A stretch of DNA of 64,000 bases from positions 1 to 64,000 of the forward strand of contig DPHV01000031.1 in assembly GCA_003521625.1 (NCBI GenBank), read 5' to 3'. The DNA comes from Ruminococcus sp. (GTDB lineage Bacteria; Bacillota; Clostridia; Oscillospirales; Acutalibacteraceae). How positions within the stretch are numbered: the first letter of the stretch is position 1; each line of letters opens with the position of its first letter. Shown here piece by piece: positions 15,361 to 24,804 of the stretch. The notes beneath the pieces are model-generated. The model saw only the letters and a list, made by a program, of their open reading frames with translations. It was not told the DNA's origin and did not search any database. Made by a program: the position numbers and the translations under genes.

Positions 15361-15996
15361 TCATAATTTTGAGTAGCCGTAGCTGTTTACAAGCGCTTCA
15401 ATTTTTTCACCTTTCTCGCAGAGAGGGCAGTGGTGGGAATTGTAGCTTTCATAATCGCCGAGGTCATTGGGATTGAAGATTGATGAAACAGGGTAGCCCT
15501 CGCACTGTTCAACAGTTGCAAAAATTGCCGAAACGCCGACAACCTGACCGCCGTAATATTTAACTGCGTCAATAGCCGCCTGAGCAGTTTTGCCTGTTGT
15601 AACCGAAGCGGCAAGAATAAGAACGTGCTTTCCTGCAATCATCGGGGTGAGGTTGTCACGGAACATAAGCTGACCGCCTGCAAGGTACTCGGGAGCAACA
15701 ACGTAAATTGTCTGGTGAGCGTTCATATTGACAAAGTCCTCCTTTGTCAGTTCGTCGGCAACGCAGGCACCGATAACCTCTGTTCCGTCAACGCAGAGAA
15801 TGGTGTCAACAATCGTATTAGTTCTGTAGGAAGAAACAAGCTCTTTTGCAACAGCCTTTGCTTCCGAAAGCCTTGTCTTTTGCGTGGTAACATCTATAAA
15901 GTAATTCGTGTGGCTGTGTGAGGTTGCAAAGTGACCTTTTGCTACACGCAGGAAAACGTCTTTGTTTTTTGTTCTTATTTTGTACATCTGAGCCAT
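15361..15996 (-). CDS. orotate-type phosphoribosyltransferase homologue
   Basis: The 211-aa product has a type I phosphoribosyltransferase fold. The PRPP-binding loop is seen as HVLILAASVTTGKTAQAAI, although the canonical acidic pair in front of it is replaced by AAS, which is unusual. A hood-like N-terminal part and a C-terminal cysteine pair (CPLCEKGEKIE) are present. Members of this group are annotated as OPRT-like; some lack catalysis and act as PRPP sensors. The start ATG 15996 follows ACAGGAGG. It is a single-gene unit with its own promoter and terminator. Confidence 0.75.
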   Translation of the reverse strand: MAQMYKIRTKNKDVFLRVAKGHFATSHSHTNYFIDVTTQKTRLSEAKAVAKELVSSYRTNTIVDTILCVDGTEVIGACVADELTKEDFVNMNAHQTIYVVAPEYLAGGQLMFRDNLTPMIAGKHVLILAASVTTGKTAQAAIDAVKYYGGQVVGVSAIFATVEQCEGYPVSSIFNPNDLGDYESYNSHHCPLCEKGEKIEALVNSYGYSKL

Positions 15997-16050
15997 AGTA
16001 TCGGCCTCCTGTTTGGGTATTTGCAATAAAAACTATTTATTGTAAATTTA

Positions 16051-16079
16051 ATTTTACACTATATCACCAAAAAAATCAA
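16051..16079 (-). promoter_or_regulatory. probable promoter of the phosphoribosyltransferase gene
   Basis: TTGATT (16079-16074) and TAAAAT (16056-16051) with a 17-base spacer on the minus strand, 54 bases before the ATG. Confidence 0.6.
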
Positions 16080-16124
16080 TATCTTTTCACTAATTATATA
16101 TATTTATGTACTAAAATAAAGTGC

Positions 16125-16153
16125 TTGCATAAAGTCGCAGTCTTTGGTATAAT
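16125..16153 (+). promoter_or_regulatory. sigma-A promoter of the secreted Thr/Glu/Pro-rich gene
   Basis: TTGCAT (16125-16130), 17-base spacer, TATAAT (16148-16153). It probably also drives dusB and glyA, which follow closely. Confidence 0.75.
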
Positions 16154-16194
16154 CAAGATATATACGCCAAATATCATAAAAATGGGGTATTAAA

Positions 16195-16689
16195 ATGAAA
16201 TCAGTTAATTTTCTTAAAAAAGCAGTTTGCTTTTCTATATTAATAATTGCTGTGTTTTTCAGTGGATTTTCGGTGTTTGCGGTAAATGAAACCGACAACG
16301 ATTTTACAATGGCTGAGCCTGTTGAAACCGAGCCGGTATATACCGAGCCTGTTGTAACGGACGCTCCGTATCAGGAAGAAACAACCGAGTACGTTCCCGA
16401 AACAGAGCCTTTGCCGCAGGAAACAACCGAATATGTTCCCACTGAAACAGAGCCGTATGAGTCTGAAACCGAAGCTCCGACTCAGGCGCAGTATGTCGAG
16501 CCGCAGCAGCAGAGCACAACATCATATATTCAGACGCCCACCGTTTCAAAAACGGTCAGTAAAAAGCAGTATTCCACTAACTACACCGCAGGTATCATTT
16601 CATGGGCTTGCGTAGGTGTGGGAGTAATTGTTGCCGCCGCAGTGCTTATCAGCACGAAGGTCAGCGGCAGAAAAACAGTGGGAAGATAA
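16195..16689 (+). CDS. secreted, membrane-anchored Thr/Glu/Pro-rich protein
   Basis: A 164-aa protein of unknown function. It has a signal peptide (1-28, cleavage near VFA), a low-complexity stalk (about 35-110) made of imperfect repeats of ETEP and EETTEYVP, and a C-terminal membrane helix (about 134-154) with a short basic cytoplasmic tail. The repeats look like a flexible, perhaps glycosylated, spacer; no globular domain is visible. The stop lies 2 bases before the dusB start, so the two genes are cotranscribed even though their roles seem unrelated. Confidence 0.8.
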   Translation: MKSVNFLKKAVCFSILIIAVFFSGFSVFAVNETDNDFTMAEPVETEPVYTEPVVTDAPYQEETTEYVPETEPLPQETTEYVPTETEPYESETEAPTQAQYVEPQQQSTTSYIQTPTVSKTVSKKQYSTNYTAGIISWACVGVGVIVAAAVLISTKVSGRKTVGR

Positions 16690-16691
16690 GT

Positions 16692-17672
16692 ATGGGCGAG
16701 TACAAAATAGGCTCGGTTGTCTTGAAATCCCGTGCAGTCCTTGCTCCTATGGCGGGCGTGAGCGACAGAGCATACAGAGAGCTTTGTATGAAGTTCGGTG
16801 CAGGACTTTGCATAAGCGAAATGGTAAGCTCAAAGGCGCTTTCTTTCAACAGCAAAAAGAGCGAGCAATTAATGGATATTTCCGACTTCGAACGTCCCTG
16901 CGGTATTCAGATTTTCGGCGACGACCCCGACTGTATGGCAGATGCGGCAGAGCGTGCAATGCAGAACAATCCCGATTTGATTGACATAAATATGGGTTGT
17001 CCTGCTCCGAAAATCAGCTCAAACGGCAGCGGCAGTGCACTTATGAGAAATCCACAGCTTTGCGGCGAAATTGTCAGTAAGGTCGTAAGCGTTTCGAATG
17101 TTCCCGTGACCGTAAAAATCCGCAAAGGCTGGGACGATGAAAATGTAAACGCCGTTGAGGTCGCAAAAATATGCGAACAGGCAGGTGCAAGCGCAATTAC
17201 CGTTCACGGCAGAACGAGAATGCAGTATTACAAACCGCCTGTTGATTACGATATAATCAGAGCGGTGAAGAATGCAGTTGCAATTCCCGTAATTGCCAAC
17301 GGCGATATTGACAGCGCAGAAAAAGCAAAGTCGGTTATTGAAAAAACCGGCTGTGATATAATAATGGTCGGCAGGGCAACGCTCGGCAATCCATGGATTT
17401 TTTCGCAGATAAATTCATATCTCGAAAATCCCGAAGAGCCTTTGCACTTTCCGACTCTTGAAGAAAAGCTTGACGTTATGGTCGGGCATATTGAAAAAAT
17501 GGTCGAATACAAGGGCGAGCATATGGCGCTTTTACAGGCTCGAAAGCTTGTTGCAGGCTATTTTAAGGGAATGAGGGGAGCGGCTTCTCTTCGCAACGAA
17601 GCAGGAAGAATTTCAACGCTCCAAGACTTGTATGCATTAAAAGATAAGGCGTTATCAGCTAATCTTATATAA
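16692..17672 (+). CDS. dusB: tRNA-dihydrouridine synthase
   Basis: An FMN-dependent reductase that makes dihydrouridine in the tRNA D-loop. The product is 326 aa from ATG 16692; earlier in-frame codons overlap the upstream gene. The FMN-binding start LKSRAVLAPMAGVSD, the catalytic Cys103 in DINMGCPAPKI, and ITVHGRTRMQYY plus VIANGDI are all present. These features fit the DusB subgroup. It is followed by glyA after 27 bases. Confidence 0.94.
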   Translation: MGEYKIGSVVLKSRAVLAPMAGVSDRAYRELCMKFGAGLCISEMVSSKALSFNSKKSEQLMDISDFERPCGIQIFGDDPDCMADAAERAMQNNPDLIDINMGCPAPKISSNGSGSALMRNPQLCGEIVSKVVSVSNVPVTVKIRKGWDDENVNAVEVAKICEQAGASAITVHGRTRMQYYKPPVDYDIIRAVKNAVAIPVIANGDIDSAEKAKSVIEKTGCDIIMVGRATLGNPWIFSQINSYLENPEEPLHFPTLEEKLDVMVGHIEKMVEYKGEHMALLQARKLVAGYFKGMRGAASLRNEAGRISTLQDLYALKDKALSANLI

Positions 17673-17699
17673 AAGAATTTCAGATAAGGGGAATTTAAA

Positions 17700-18956
17700 A
17701 TGAGTGAATTAACAAACATCGCATCTCTTGAGTATCTCAACGGCTACGATCCCGAGGTAGGACAGGCTATGACCGACGAGCTTAAAAGACAGCGCAGAAA
17801 TCTTGAGCTTATCGCAAGCGAAAACCTCGTTTCTCCTGCCGTTATGGCGGCTATGGGAAGCCACCTTACAAATAAGTATGCCGAGGGTTATCCCGGCAAG
17901 CGTTACTACGGCGGATGTGAGTGTGTAGACGTTGTTGAGGAAATCGCACGCAAGCGTGCCTGCGAGCTTTTCGGTGCAGAACACGCAAATGTTCAGCCCC
18001 ATTCGGGTGCACAGGCTAACACAGCCGTTTATTTTGCAATGCTCCAGCCCGGCGATACCGTAATGGGTATGAACCTCAACGAGGGCGGTCACCTTACTCA
18101 TGGCTCACCTGTAAATATTTCGGGTAAATACTTCAACTTTGTAGCTTACGGCGTTGACCCTGTTACACACAGAATTGACTATGACAAGGTGCTCGAAAAG
18201 GCTAAAGAGTGCAAGCCGAAGCTTATCGTAGCAGGCGCATCCGCTTATCCGAGAATCATTGATTTTGCAAAGTTCAGAGAAATTGCAGACGAGGTCGGCG
18301 CATATCTTATGGTAGATATGGCTCACATCGCAGGTCTTGTAGCCGCAGGCGTTCATCCAAATCCTGTTCCTTACTGCGAATTTGTTACAACAACAACTCA
18401 TAAAACTCTCCGTGGACCTCGTGGCGGACTTATCCTCTGCCGTGAAGAGTTTGCAAAGCAGATTGACAAGGCTATTTTCCCCGGAACACAGGGCGGCCCT
18501 CTTATGCACACAATCGCCGCAAAGGCTGTTTGCTTCGGCGAGGCTTTAAAGCCGGAGTTCAAGGAGTACGGCGCAAAGGTTGTTTCAAACTGCAAGGCTC
18601 TTGCTGACGGACTTATCAAGAGAGGCAACAAGCTCGTTTCGGGCGGTACAGACAACCACGTTCTTCTGCTTGACCTGCGTGATACAGACGTTACAGGCAA
18701 GGAGCTTGAGGCTCGTCTTGACGACTGCTACATTACGGTAAACAAGAACACTATCCCCGGCGAACCCCGTTCACCGTTCGTTACAAGCGGCGTAAGAATC
18801 GGTACAGCCGCAGTTACAACAAGAGGTCTTAACGAGGAAGATATGGATTTGATTGCCGAGTACATCACACTCGTTCTCAACGATTACGAGAACAGCAGAG
18901 ATAAGGTAAGAGCAGGCGTTGAGGTTATCTGCAAAAAATATCCCCTCTACGAATAA
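17700..18956 (+). CDS. glyA: serine hydroxymethyltransferase
   Basis: A PLP enzyme interconverting serine and glycine with tetrahydrofolate, the main source of one-carbon units. The product is 418 aa. The PLP-lysine is K235 in TTTTHKTLRGPRGG, and SGAQANTAVY, DMAHIAGLVAAG and the C-terminal PFVTSGVRIGTAA are standard. It has a good ribosome site (AAGGGG) and probably shares the promoter at 16125. Confidence 0.97.
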   Translation: MSELTNIASLEYLNGYDPEVGQAMTDELKRQRRNLELIASENLVSPAVMAAMGSHLTNKYAEGYPGKRYYGGCECVDVVEEIARKRACELFGAEHANVQPHSGAQANTAVYFAMLQPGDTVMGMNLNEGGHLTHGSPVNISGKYFNFVAYGVDPVTHRIDYDKVLEKAKECKPKLIVAGASAYPRIIDFAKFREIADEVGAYLMVDMAHIAGLVAAGVHPNPVPYCEFVTTTTHKTLRGPRGGLILCREEFAKQIDKAIFPGTQGGPLMHTIAAKAVCFGEALKPEFKEYGAKVVSNCKALADGLIKRGNKLVSGGTDNHVLLLDLRDTDVTGKELEARLDDCYITVNKNTIPGEPRSPFVTSGVRIGTAAVTTRGLNEEDMDLIAEYITLVLNDYENSRDKVRAGVEVICKKYPLYE

Positions 18957-19053
18957 CCAATAAGAAAAGTTGTTTTTTAACAATCTACAATGCAGGGAAC
19001 GGCAGTCTGTCGTTCCCGAAGTTTTTACATATATAATGAAAGGAGGCTTTCAA

Positions 19054-20322
19054 ATGAAAAAACCGCTTGCCGACCGTTTTCGACCGCAGTCGCTTGACGA
19101 TATTGTAGGGCAGAAGCATCTGCTTGCTCCCGATAAACCGCTTCGCAGAATAATCGATAGCGGAGAAATACCAAATCTTATTTTTTACGGTCCGTCGGGC
19201 GTCGGCAAAACAACCCTTGCAACCTATATTGCAAACAAAACGAATAAAACGCTCAAAAAGCTAAACGGTACAACAGCCTCAACGGCAGACATCAAGGATA
19301 TTGTTTCACAGATAAATACCTTTTCGGGCATAAACGGCATTCTGCTCTATCTTGACGAGATTCAGTATTTCAACAAGAAACAACAGCAGACGCTGCTTGA
19401 ATACATTGAAAACGGCAGTATTACCCTGATAGCCTCCACAACGGAAAATCCGTATTTCTATGTATATAACGCAATTCTGAGCCGTTCAACGGTGTTTGAA
19501 TTCAAGTCTGTTCCGTCTGACGATGTGGTAAGGGCAGTCTATCGTGCCGCAGAGCTTCTGGAACAGGAACAGGGAATAAAGATTGATTTACCTCGTGAAT
19601 GTGCTGAAAAAATTGCTTCAGGTTGCGGCGGAGATGTTCGCAAGGCGATGAATGCGCTTGAGCTTTCAGTTATTTCGGCTGATGTCGAAGGCGAAACCCG
19701 AAAGGTCACGCTTGAAATTGTTAAACAGCTTGTGCAGAAAAGCGCACTCCGCTACGACAAGGACGGCGACGAGCATTACGATATTGTTTCGGCTTATCAG
19801 AAAAGTATGCGTGGAAGTGATACCGACGCCGCTTTGCACTACCTCGCAAGACTGCTTGAAGCGGGCGATTTGATAAGTGCCTGCCGCAGACTTATGGTGT
19901 GTGCCTGCGAGGACGTCGGTGTGGCATATCCTCAGCTTATTCCGATTGTAAAATCCTGCGTTGACATTGCTCGTGATGTCGGACTTCCCGAGGCGAGAAT
20001 CCCTCTTGCCGACGCAGTTGTAATGGTGTGCAATGCGCCTAAATCAAACTCAGCTTATATGGGAATAAACCTTGCAATGCAGGATGTTAAGAACGGCAGA
20101 ACAGGACCTGTTCCCAGACAGCTCCAGAATATGCATTACGACGGTGAAGACAATCAGAATAAAGGTCAGTTCTATCTTTATCCGCACGATTTTGAAAATC
20201 ACTACGTTAAACAGCAGTATCTGCCTGATGAAATCAGAAACAGGGTTTATTACAGATACGGCGAGAACAAAAATGAGCAAGCATTCAAAGCCTATTGGGA
20301 CAAAATTAAATCTGAAAAGTGA
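19054..20322 (+). CDS. rarA: replication-associated recombination protein A (RarA/MgsA)
   Basis: A clamp-loader-like AAA+ ATPase acting at stalled replication forks. The product is 422 aa from ATG 19054, chosen for the AAAGGAGG site 7 bases upstream. Walker A is GPSGVGKTT (K52), Walker B LLYLDEIQYF, sensor 1 STTENPYF, followed by the lid and the RarA C-terminal tetramerisation domain (MRGSDTDAALHYLARLL, and FYLYPHDF near the end). Confidence 0.95.
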   Translation: MKKPLADRFRPQSLDDIVGQKHLLAPDKPLRRIIDSGEIPNLIFYGPSGVGKTTLATYIANKTNKTLKKLNGTTASTADIKDIVSQINTFSGINGILLYLDEIQYFNKKQQQTLLEYIENGSITLIASTTENPYFYVYNAILSRSTVFEFKSVPSDDVVRAVYRAAELLEQEQGIKIDLPRECAEKIASGCGGDVRKAMNALELSVISADVEGETRKVTLEIVKQLVQKSALRYDKDGDEHYDIVSAYQKSMRGSDTDAALHYLARLLEAGDLISACRRLMVCACEDVGVAYPQLIPIVKSCVDIARDVGLPEARIPLADAVVMVCNAPKSNSAYMGINLAMQDVKNGRTGPVPRQLQNMHYDGEDNQNKGQFYLYPHDFENHYVKQQYLPDEIRNRVYYRYGENKNEQAFKAYWDKIKSEK

Positions 20323-20642
20323 TAGATTATATTATATAAAAGACAATTTATGAAAATATAAAAACTGAATTGATCGCTGAAAATTAACACAAAAACGCAA
20401 AGTAAAATTACAAATTTTTGTTCTGCGCTTTGCATTTGTTTATCATTTTCTATCATTTGCTATAACAATTGTAAAAACTGCACAAATAAAAGCTTGTTTT
20501 TTTGTAAGCTAAAAATGGAATTATTTTCTATAAAAGAAATTAATAAATCTTTAACTATTGTAAAATTATGTTGTAATTGTGGAGTAGTGTTGAGTGACTT
20601 CACACGGACAACCATACTTAATGAATATGGAGGAAAATCATT
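20323..20642 (+). other. 320-base AT-rich leader between rarA and the starch-binding gene
   Basis: No gene is seen. A loose GCAAAG/CTTTGC pair at about 20397-20436 may be a weak rarA terminator. The region is otherwise A/T-rich and should contain the promoter of the following starch-binding gene, but I could not find a convincing -35/-10 pair. A strong ribosome site (TGGAGG) ends it. Confidence 0.5.
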
Positions 20643-22265
20643 ATGGTAAGAAAAGAACATAAAGTATTAAGTCTTATTCTCTGCTTAATACTTGCAGTTT
20701 CGGCAGTTTGTGCCGGTACTGTTGGTGCCTTTGCGGCATCCGGAGATACTGTTTATTGTAAACTCAATAACGGTTGGACCAAGGTTTATGCCTATATGTG
20801 GGGAGATGGCATAGGCAACAACCATGCTTGGCCCGGTGTTGAGATGACAAAGGTTGAAGGTGACGTATATTCGTACAACGTTACAGGCGAATTTGATAAG
20901 ATCATCTTCACCAATGGCAACAACGGAGCCGGTCAGACCGGCACTATCAATTATGCAGGCAACGGCAAAATCTATGATTTAAAAGCAGGCACATGGTCAA
21001 CTTATGTTGATGCTCCCACAAGCGCAACAACAGCAACAACTGCTACAACAGCAACAACTGCTACAACAGCTACACAGGCTCCCACTTCAAGCGGCGACGG
21101 TGTAACAGTTTACCTCAAGAACGAGGCTGGTTGGTCAGCTGCTTACTGCTATATGTGGACTGATGGTGCAGGTAACAATCATGCTTGGCCCGGCGAAGCA
21201 ATGACAAGCATCGGCGATGACGTATATATGTATACTGCTTCAAAGAGCTATGCTAAGTGCATATTCAATGCTGGCTCTGACAAGAATAAGACACTCGACC
21301 TTACAACAATGGACGGTCAGATTTACAACAACAAAACCGGTGAATGGTCTGTTTATGATTTAAGCGACCTTCAGGTTAAGTCTTATACAGCTGACCCTGC
21401 AACAGGTGTTTACATTGATACAGACGTAACACTTTCTGCTGAAGCTCAGAACAGAAACGGTGCAGCAGTAAGCTACAAGTTCTCTGTAACAAACGAGAAC
21501 GGCGGTACTTCCGTTGTTTCTGATTACAGCAGCACAAACTCAGTTGTATGGACTCCCCAGACAGCAGGCACATACACAATCACTTTTGATTTCAAGGACA
21601 CAGAGGGCAACGAAAACAGCCGTACAACAACTGTTAAGGTTGAAGACGACTCAGCCCTTGTAAAGCCTATCATCAAGAGTGTCTTCCCCGCAAACAACAA
21701 CTTAATCAAGGTTAATACACCTGCAACCGTTTCTGTAAAAGCAGGCGGCGGTAAGACAGGTACAAACCTTCTCTTCTACAAGTATATCGTAACCGATCCC
21801 AACGGTGTTAAGAATATTCCTTACTACACACTCAACAGCACATATTCTTTCACACCCACAATGCTCGGTGTATATACAGTTAATGTTTACGTTCAGGGTT
21901 CTGACAACACAACTATAAACAAGACTTATAAGTACACAGCTACAAACAGTGATGTAACAGTTCCTACAACAGCTCCCGTTCCTGCAACAACGGCTCCTGT
22001 TCCCACAACAACAGCTCCCGTTCCTGCAACAACGGCTCCTGTTCCCGCAACAACCTCACCTGTTCCCACAACAACCTCACCTGTAGTTTTAGGCGATGTT
22101 GACGGCAACGGTTCACTCACAGTTAGTGACGCAACATACATCCAGAAGTATTTGGCAGAATATCCTGATTTCACTCAGATAAGCCTCAAAGTCGCCGATG
22201 TGAACGGTGACGGCAGAATTTCTATTAAGGATGCTACAGCAATTCAGTTAATGCTTACAAAATAA
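20643..22265 (+). CDS. secreted starch-binding protein with two CBM26-like modules and a dockerin
   Basis: The 540-aa product is non-catalytic and would bind starch on behalf of a cell-surface amylosome. Domains in order: signal peptide (1-31); starch-binding module 1 (about 35-122) with YAYMWGDG and NHAWPG; an (ATT)n linker (about 126-148); module 2 (about 153-238) with YCYMWTDG and NHAWPG; two Ig-like domains (about 243-435); a PVPATTA-rich linker (about 440-478); and a type I dockerin (482-540) with two calcium-loop repeats, DVDGNGSLTVSDA and DVNGDGRISIKDA. The dockerin would plug the protein into a scaffoldin cohesin. This architecture recalls R. bromii starch-adherence proteins, though I cannot match it to a named one. 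It is followed after 40 bases by an amylase gene, probably in one operon. Confidence 0.93.
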   Translation: MVRKEHKVLSLILCLILAVSAVCAGTVGAFAASGDTVYCKLNNGWTKVYAYMWGDGIGNNHAWPGVEMTKVEGDVYSYNVTGEFDKIIFTNGNNGAGQTGTINYAGNGKIYDLKAGTWSTYVDAPTSATTATTATTATTATTATQAPTSSGDGVTVYLKNEAGWSAAYCYMWTDGAGNNHAWPGEAMTSIGDDVYMYTASKSYAKCIFNAGSDKNKTLDLTTMDGQIYNNKTGEWSVYDLSDLQVKSYTADPATGVYIDTDVTLSAEAQNRNGAAVSYKFSVTNENGGTSVVSDYSSTNSVVWTPQTAGTYTITFDFKDTEGNENSRTTTVKVEDDSALVKPIIKSVFPANNNLIKVNTPATVSVKAGGGKTGTNLLFYKYIVTDPNGVKNIPYYTLNSTYSFTPTMLGVYTVNVYVQGSDNTTINKTYKYTATNSDVTVPTTAPVPATTAPVPTTTAPVPATTAPVPATTSPVPTTTSPVVLGDVDGNGSLTVSDATYIQKYLAEYPDFTQISLKVADVNGDGRISIKDATAIQLMLTK

Positions 22266-22305
22266 TTATAAAGCATTTATAATGTTATAAAATAGGGAGA
22301 TTATT

Positions 22306-24708
22306 ATGACAGGAATTAAAAAGCTATGTGCTCTTGTTCTTGTTCTTATGTTAGTAGTTTCCGCAGGAATTTTCACAGTAAGCGGTGCCGAAACTTCAGA
22401 TACAAATGAAGTTGCGGCAGACGCTTCTGAAGCAAAGGGAATTACAATTCACGTAAGACACAAGGATTTAACACAGCCATATATCTATTTATGGAACTCG
22501 CTTCCTACAAACAGCGCAATGTCAAAGTCTTATCCCGGTGAAAAGATGACAAGCGCAAACGGTTGGTTTAACTATTATGTTGCTGATGTTACAAAGGTAA
22601 ACGCTATTGTAACTGACGCAAAGGGTAACCAGTATTCAAAAGAACAGAAGCTCACTTCTGCTAACGAATGGTGGTGCGATAACGGAAGATGGTCAAAATA
22701 CGATCCTGACCAGACCGATCCTGTTGAAAACGTAGATATGCGTCAAGAAACTATCTACTTTGTTATGACAACTCGTTTCTATGACGGTGATACAGGCAAC
22801 AACGTACACTGCTGGGATGACGGACAGGCAAATAACCCCGACAGCGACCCCGCTTGGCGTGGTGACTTCAAAGGTCTTGCCGACAAGCTTGACTACATCA
22901 AGGCTCTCGGCTTCTCTGCAATTTGGGTTACTCCGGTTGTAACAAACGCTTCAGGTTATGACTACCATGGCTATCACGCTATGGACTTCAGCACTGTTGA
23001 CGCACGTTACGAAAGTGACGACTTCACATTTGAAGACCTTATCAGAGCAGTTCATGAAAAGGGTATGAAGATTATTCAGGACGTTGTCTTCCAGCACACA
23101 GGTAACTTCGGTGAATCTTTCTTCTGTAACCTTTTTACAAAGGATTTAAATGCTGACCTTTCAAATCTTGAAGAGTCAATGATTCCTACAGATTTACTTC
23201 TTGATACATTTGACCTTAATTCTGCTGAAGAATATTGGGCACAGAAGGGTTCTGTTCAGTATCAGCAGAGACTTAACCTTATGAAGAACCTTGAGTATTC
23301 CTCAGATAACGGTAACTCAACAGGTACTCTTCCGGGTGCAAAAGACTATGATATGAACAAAATATCACAGAGTGATAAATTAAATGCAAATAACTACTAT
23401 CATTCAGGCTACTTCCAGAGTATGAACTGGGATGACTGGGCTTGTAAGTTCTGTCAGATTGCAGGTGACTGCGTTGACCTTAACACAGAGAACCCTGCAG
23501 TTGCTGAATATATAGTTGACTGCTACAGCAATTATATTAATATGGGTGTTGACGGCTTCCGTGTTGACACAGTTCGTCATATTCCCAGACTTGCACTTAA
23601 CCTTATGTTCAATGATCAGCTTTATGGTGCTGCTAAGGCTTCAGGTAACTCTAACTTCCTTATGTTCGGCGAAATCTGCACTCGTTTCACAGATGTATGG
23701 TACAGAAGCCACGCCGAAGAATCATCACCTTATTACACTTGGAAAGAGTCCAACAGCAAGTGGGCTGACCAGTGGAGCTGGGGCACAAGCGCTGAAGACG
23801 TAAACAACAATATGAATGTTGTATTCGATCACTACATTGAAGAAGATAGTTGCAGCGACGAGCCTACATCAGACAATGCATTCCTCAATGGTATTACATA
23901 TCATACACCTGACAGATCTATGGCATCAGGTATGGAAGCTATCGACTTCCAGATGCACAGACTGTTCGGTAACGCAAGCAGCGCATTTGGCATTGCTAAG
24001 AGCGGTGACAAGTATTATAACGACGCTACATACAACGTAATGTATGTTGACTCGCACGACTACTCTCCCGAATCACCTGACGAAAAGAATCGTTTTGCAG
24101 GCGGCACACAGACTTGGGCTGAAAACCTTGACCTTATGTTTACATTCCGTGGTATTCCTTGCGTTTACTACGGTTCAGAGGTTGAGTTCCAGAAGGGTGT
24201 AGTTATCGACGTAGGTCCTAACGCTCCTCTTTCTGCAACAGGTCGTGCATATTATGGTGACTACCTTGAAGGTGATGTAACTGCTACAGACTTTAGCGAA
24301 TACACAGCTTCCGGTACAGTTGCAGATACTCTTGCAAGTCCTCTTTCAAAGCACCTTTCAAAGCTAAATGCTATCCGTCGTGCAATTCCTGCACTCCAGA
24401 AAGGTCAGTACACAGTTTCCAGCAACTATGTATCAGGCGGCAATATGTCTTACATCCGTCGTTACACAAACAAAGATGAGGGTGTTGACAGCCTTGCACT
24501 CGTAACAGTTTCAAGCGGTGCAACATTCAAGAATATCCCCAACGGCACATATATAGATGCAGTTACAGGTGATGTTCAGAACGTAACAAACGGTACACTC
24601 ACAGTTCCTACAATTGGTAAGGCTAATATGAGAGTATACGTATGCTGCGCTTCAGGCTTCACAGGCATCAACGGTGCAATCGGCGGTTCTTCAGACTATC
24701 TTAAGTAA
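22306..24708 (+). CDS. secreted GH13 alpha-amylase with an N-terminal starch-binding module, no dockerin
   Basis: Hydrolyses alpha-1,4-glucan bonds outside the cell. The 800-aa product has a signal peptide (1-27), a CBM26-like module (about 44-135; PYIYLWNS, SYPGEKM, GRWSKYD) and a GH13 barrel (about 145-700) with a C-terminal beta domain. The four conserved regions are visible: DVVFQH (D259, H264), GFRVDTVRH (nucleophile D421), FGEI (acid/base E456) and VDSHD (stabiliser D585, where canonical enzymes have NHD). No dockerin is found at the C-terminus, so it is probably released or held by starch rather than by a scaffoldin. The exact GH13 subfamily is uncertain. Confidence 0.95.
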   Translation: MTGIKKLCALVLVLMLVVSAGIFTVSGAETSDTNEVAADASEAKGITIHVRHKDLTQPYIYLWNSLPTNSAMSKSYPGEKMTSANGWFNYYVADVTKVNAIVTDAKGNQYSKEQKLTSANEWWCDNGRWSKYDPDQTDPVENVDMRQETIYFVMTTRFYDGDTGNNVHCWDDGQANNPDSDPAWRGDFKGLADKLDYIKALGFSAIWVTPVVTNASGYDYHGYHAMDFSTVDARYESDDFTFEDLIRAVHEKGMKIIQDVVFQHTGNFGESFFCNLFTKDLNADLSNLEESMIPTDLLLDTFDLNSAEEYWAQKGSVQYQQRLNLMKNLEYSSDNGNSTGTLPGAKDYDMNKISQSDKLNANNYYHSGYFQSMNWDDWACKFCQIAGDCVDLNTENPAVAEYIVDCYSNYINMGVDGFRVDTVRHIPRLALNLMFNDQLYGAAKASGNSNFLMFGEICTRFTDVWYRSHAEESSPYYTWKESNSKWADQWSWGTSAEDVNNNMNVVFDHYIEEDSCSDEPTSDNAFLNGITYHTPDRSMASGMEAIDFQMHRLFGNASSAFGIAKSGDKYYNDATYNVMYVDSHDYSPESPDEKNRFAGGTQTWAENLDLMFTFRGIPCVYYGSEVEFQKGVVIDVGPNAPLSATGRAYYGDYLEGDVTATDFSEYTASGTVADTLASPLSKHLSKLNAIRRAIPALQKGQYTVSSNYVSGGNMSYIRRYTNKDEGVDSLALVTVSSGATFKNIPNGTYIDAVTGDVQNVTNGTLTVPTIGKANMRVYVCCASGFTGINGAIGGSSDYLK

Positions 24709-24728
24709 TTAACTTATCTTGCAAATAG

Positions 24729-24763
24729 CAACGGCACTCCGTTTTGGAGTGCCGTTGTTTCTT
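24729..24763 (+). terminator. terminator of the starch operon
   Basis: CAACGGCACTCC and GGAGTGCCGTTG form a perfect 12-bp stem with a GTTTT loop, followed by TTTCTTTT. Confidence 0.93.
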
Positions 24764-24804
24764 TTACGCATAATATTAATGATGATTTTGTGTGTTTTCT
24801 TTAA

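Noticed and set aside
21020..21080. Tandem ACA/GCA triplet repeats resembling a CRISPR or microsatellite
   Set aside because: They code for the Ala/Thr linker between two starch-binding modules in an intact frame and have no unique spacers.
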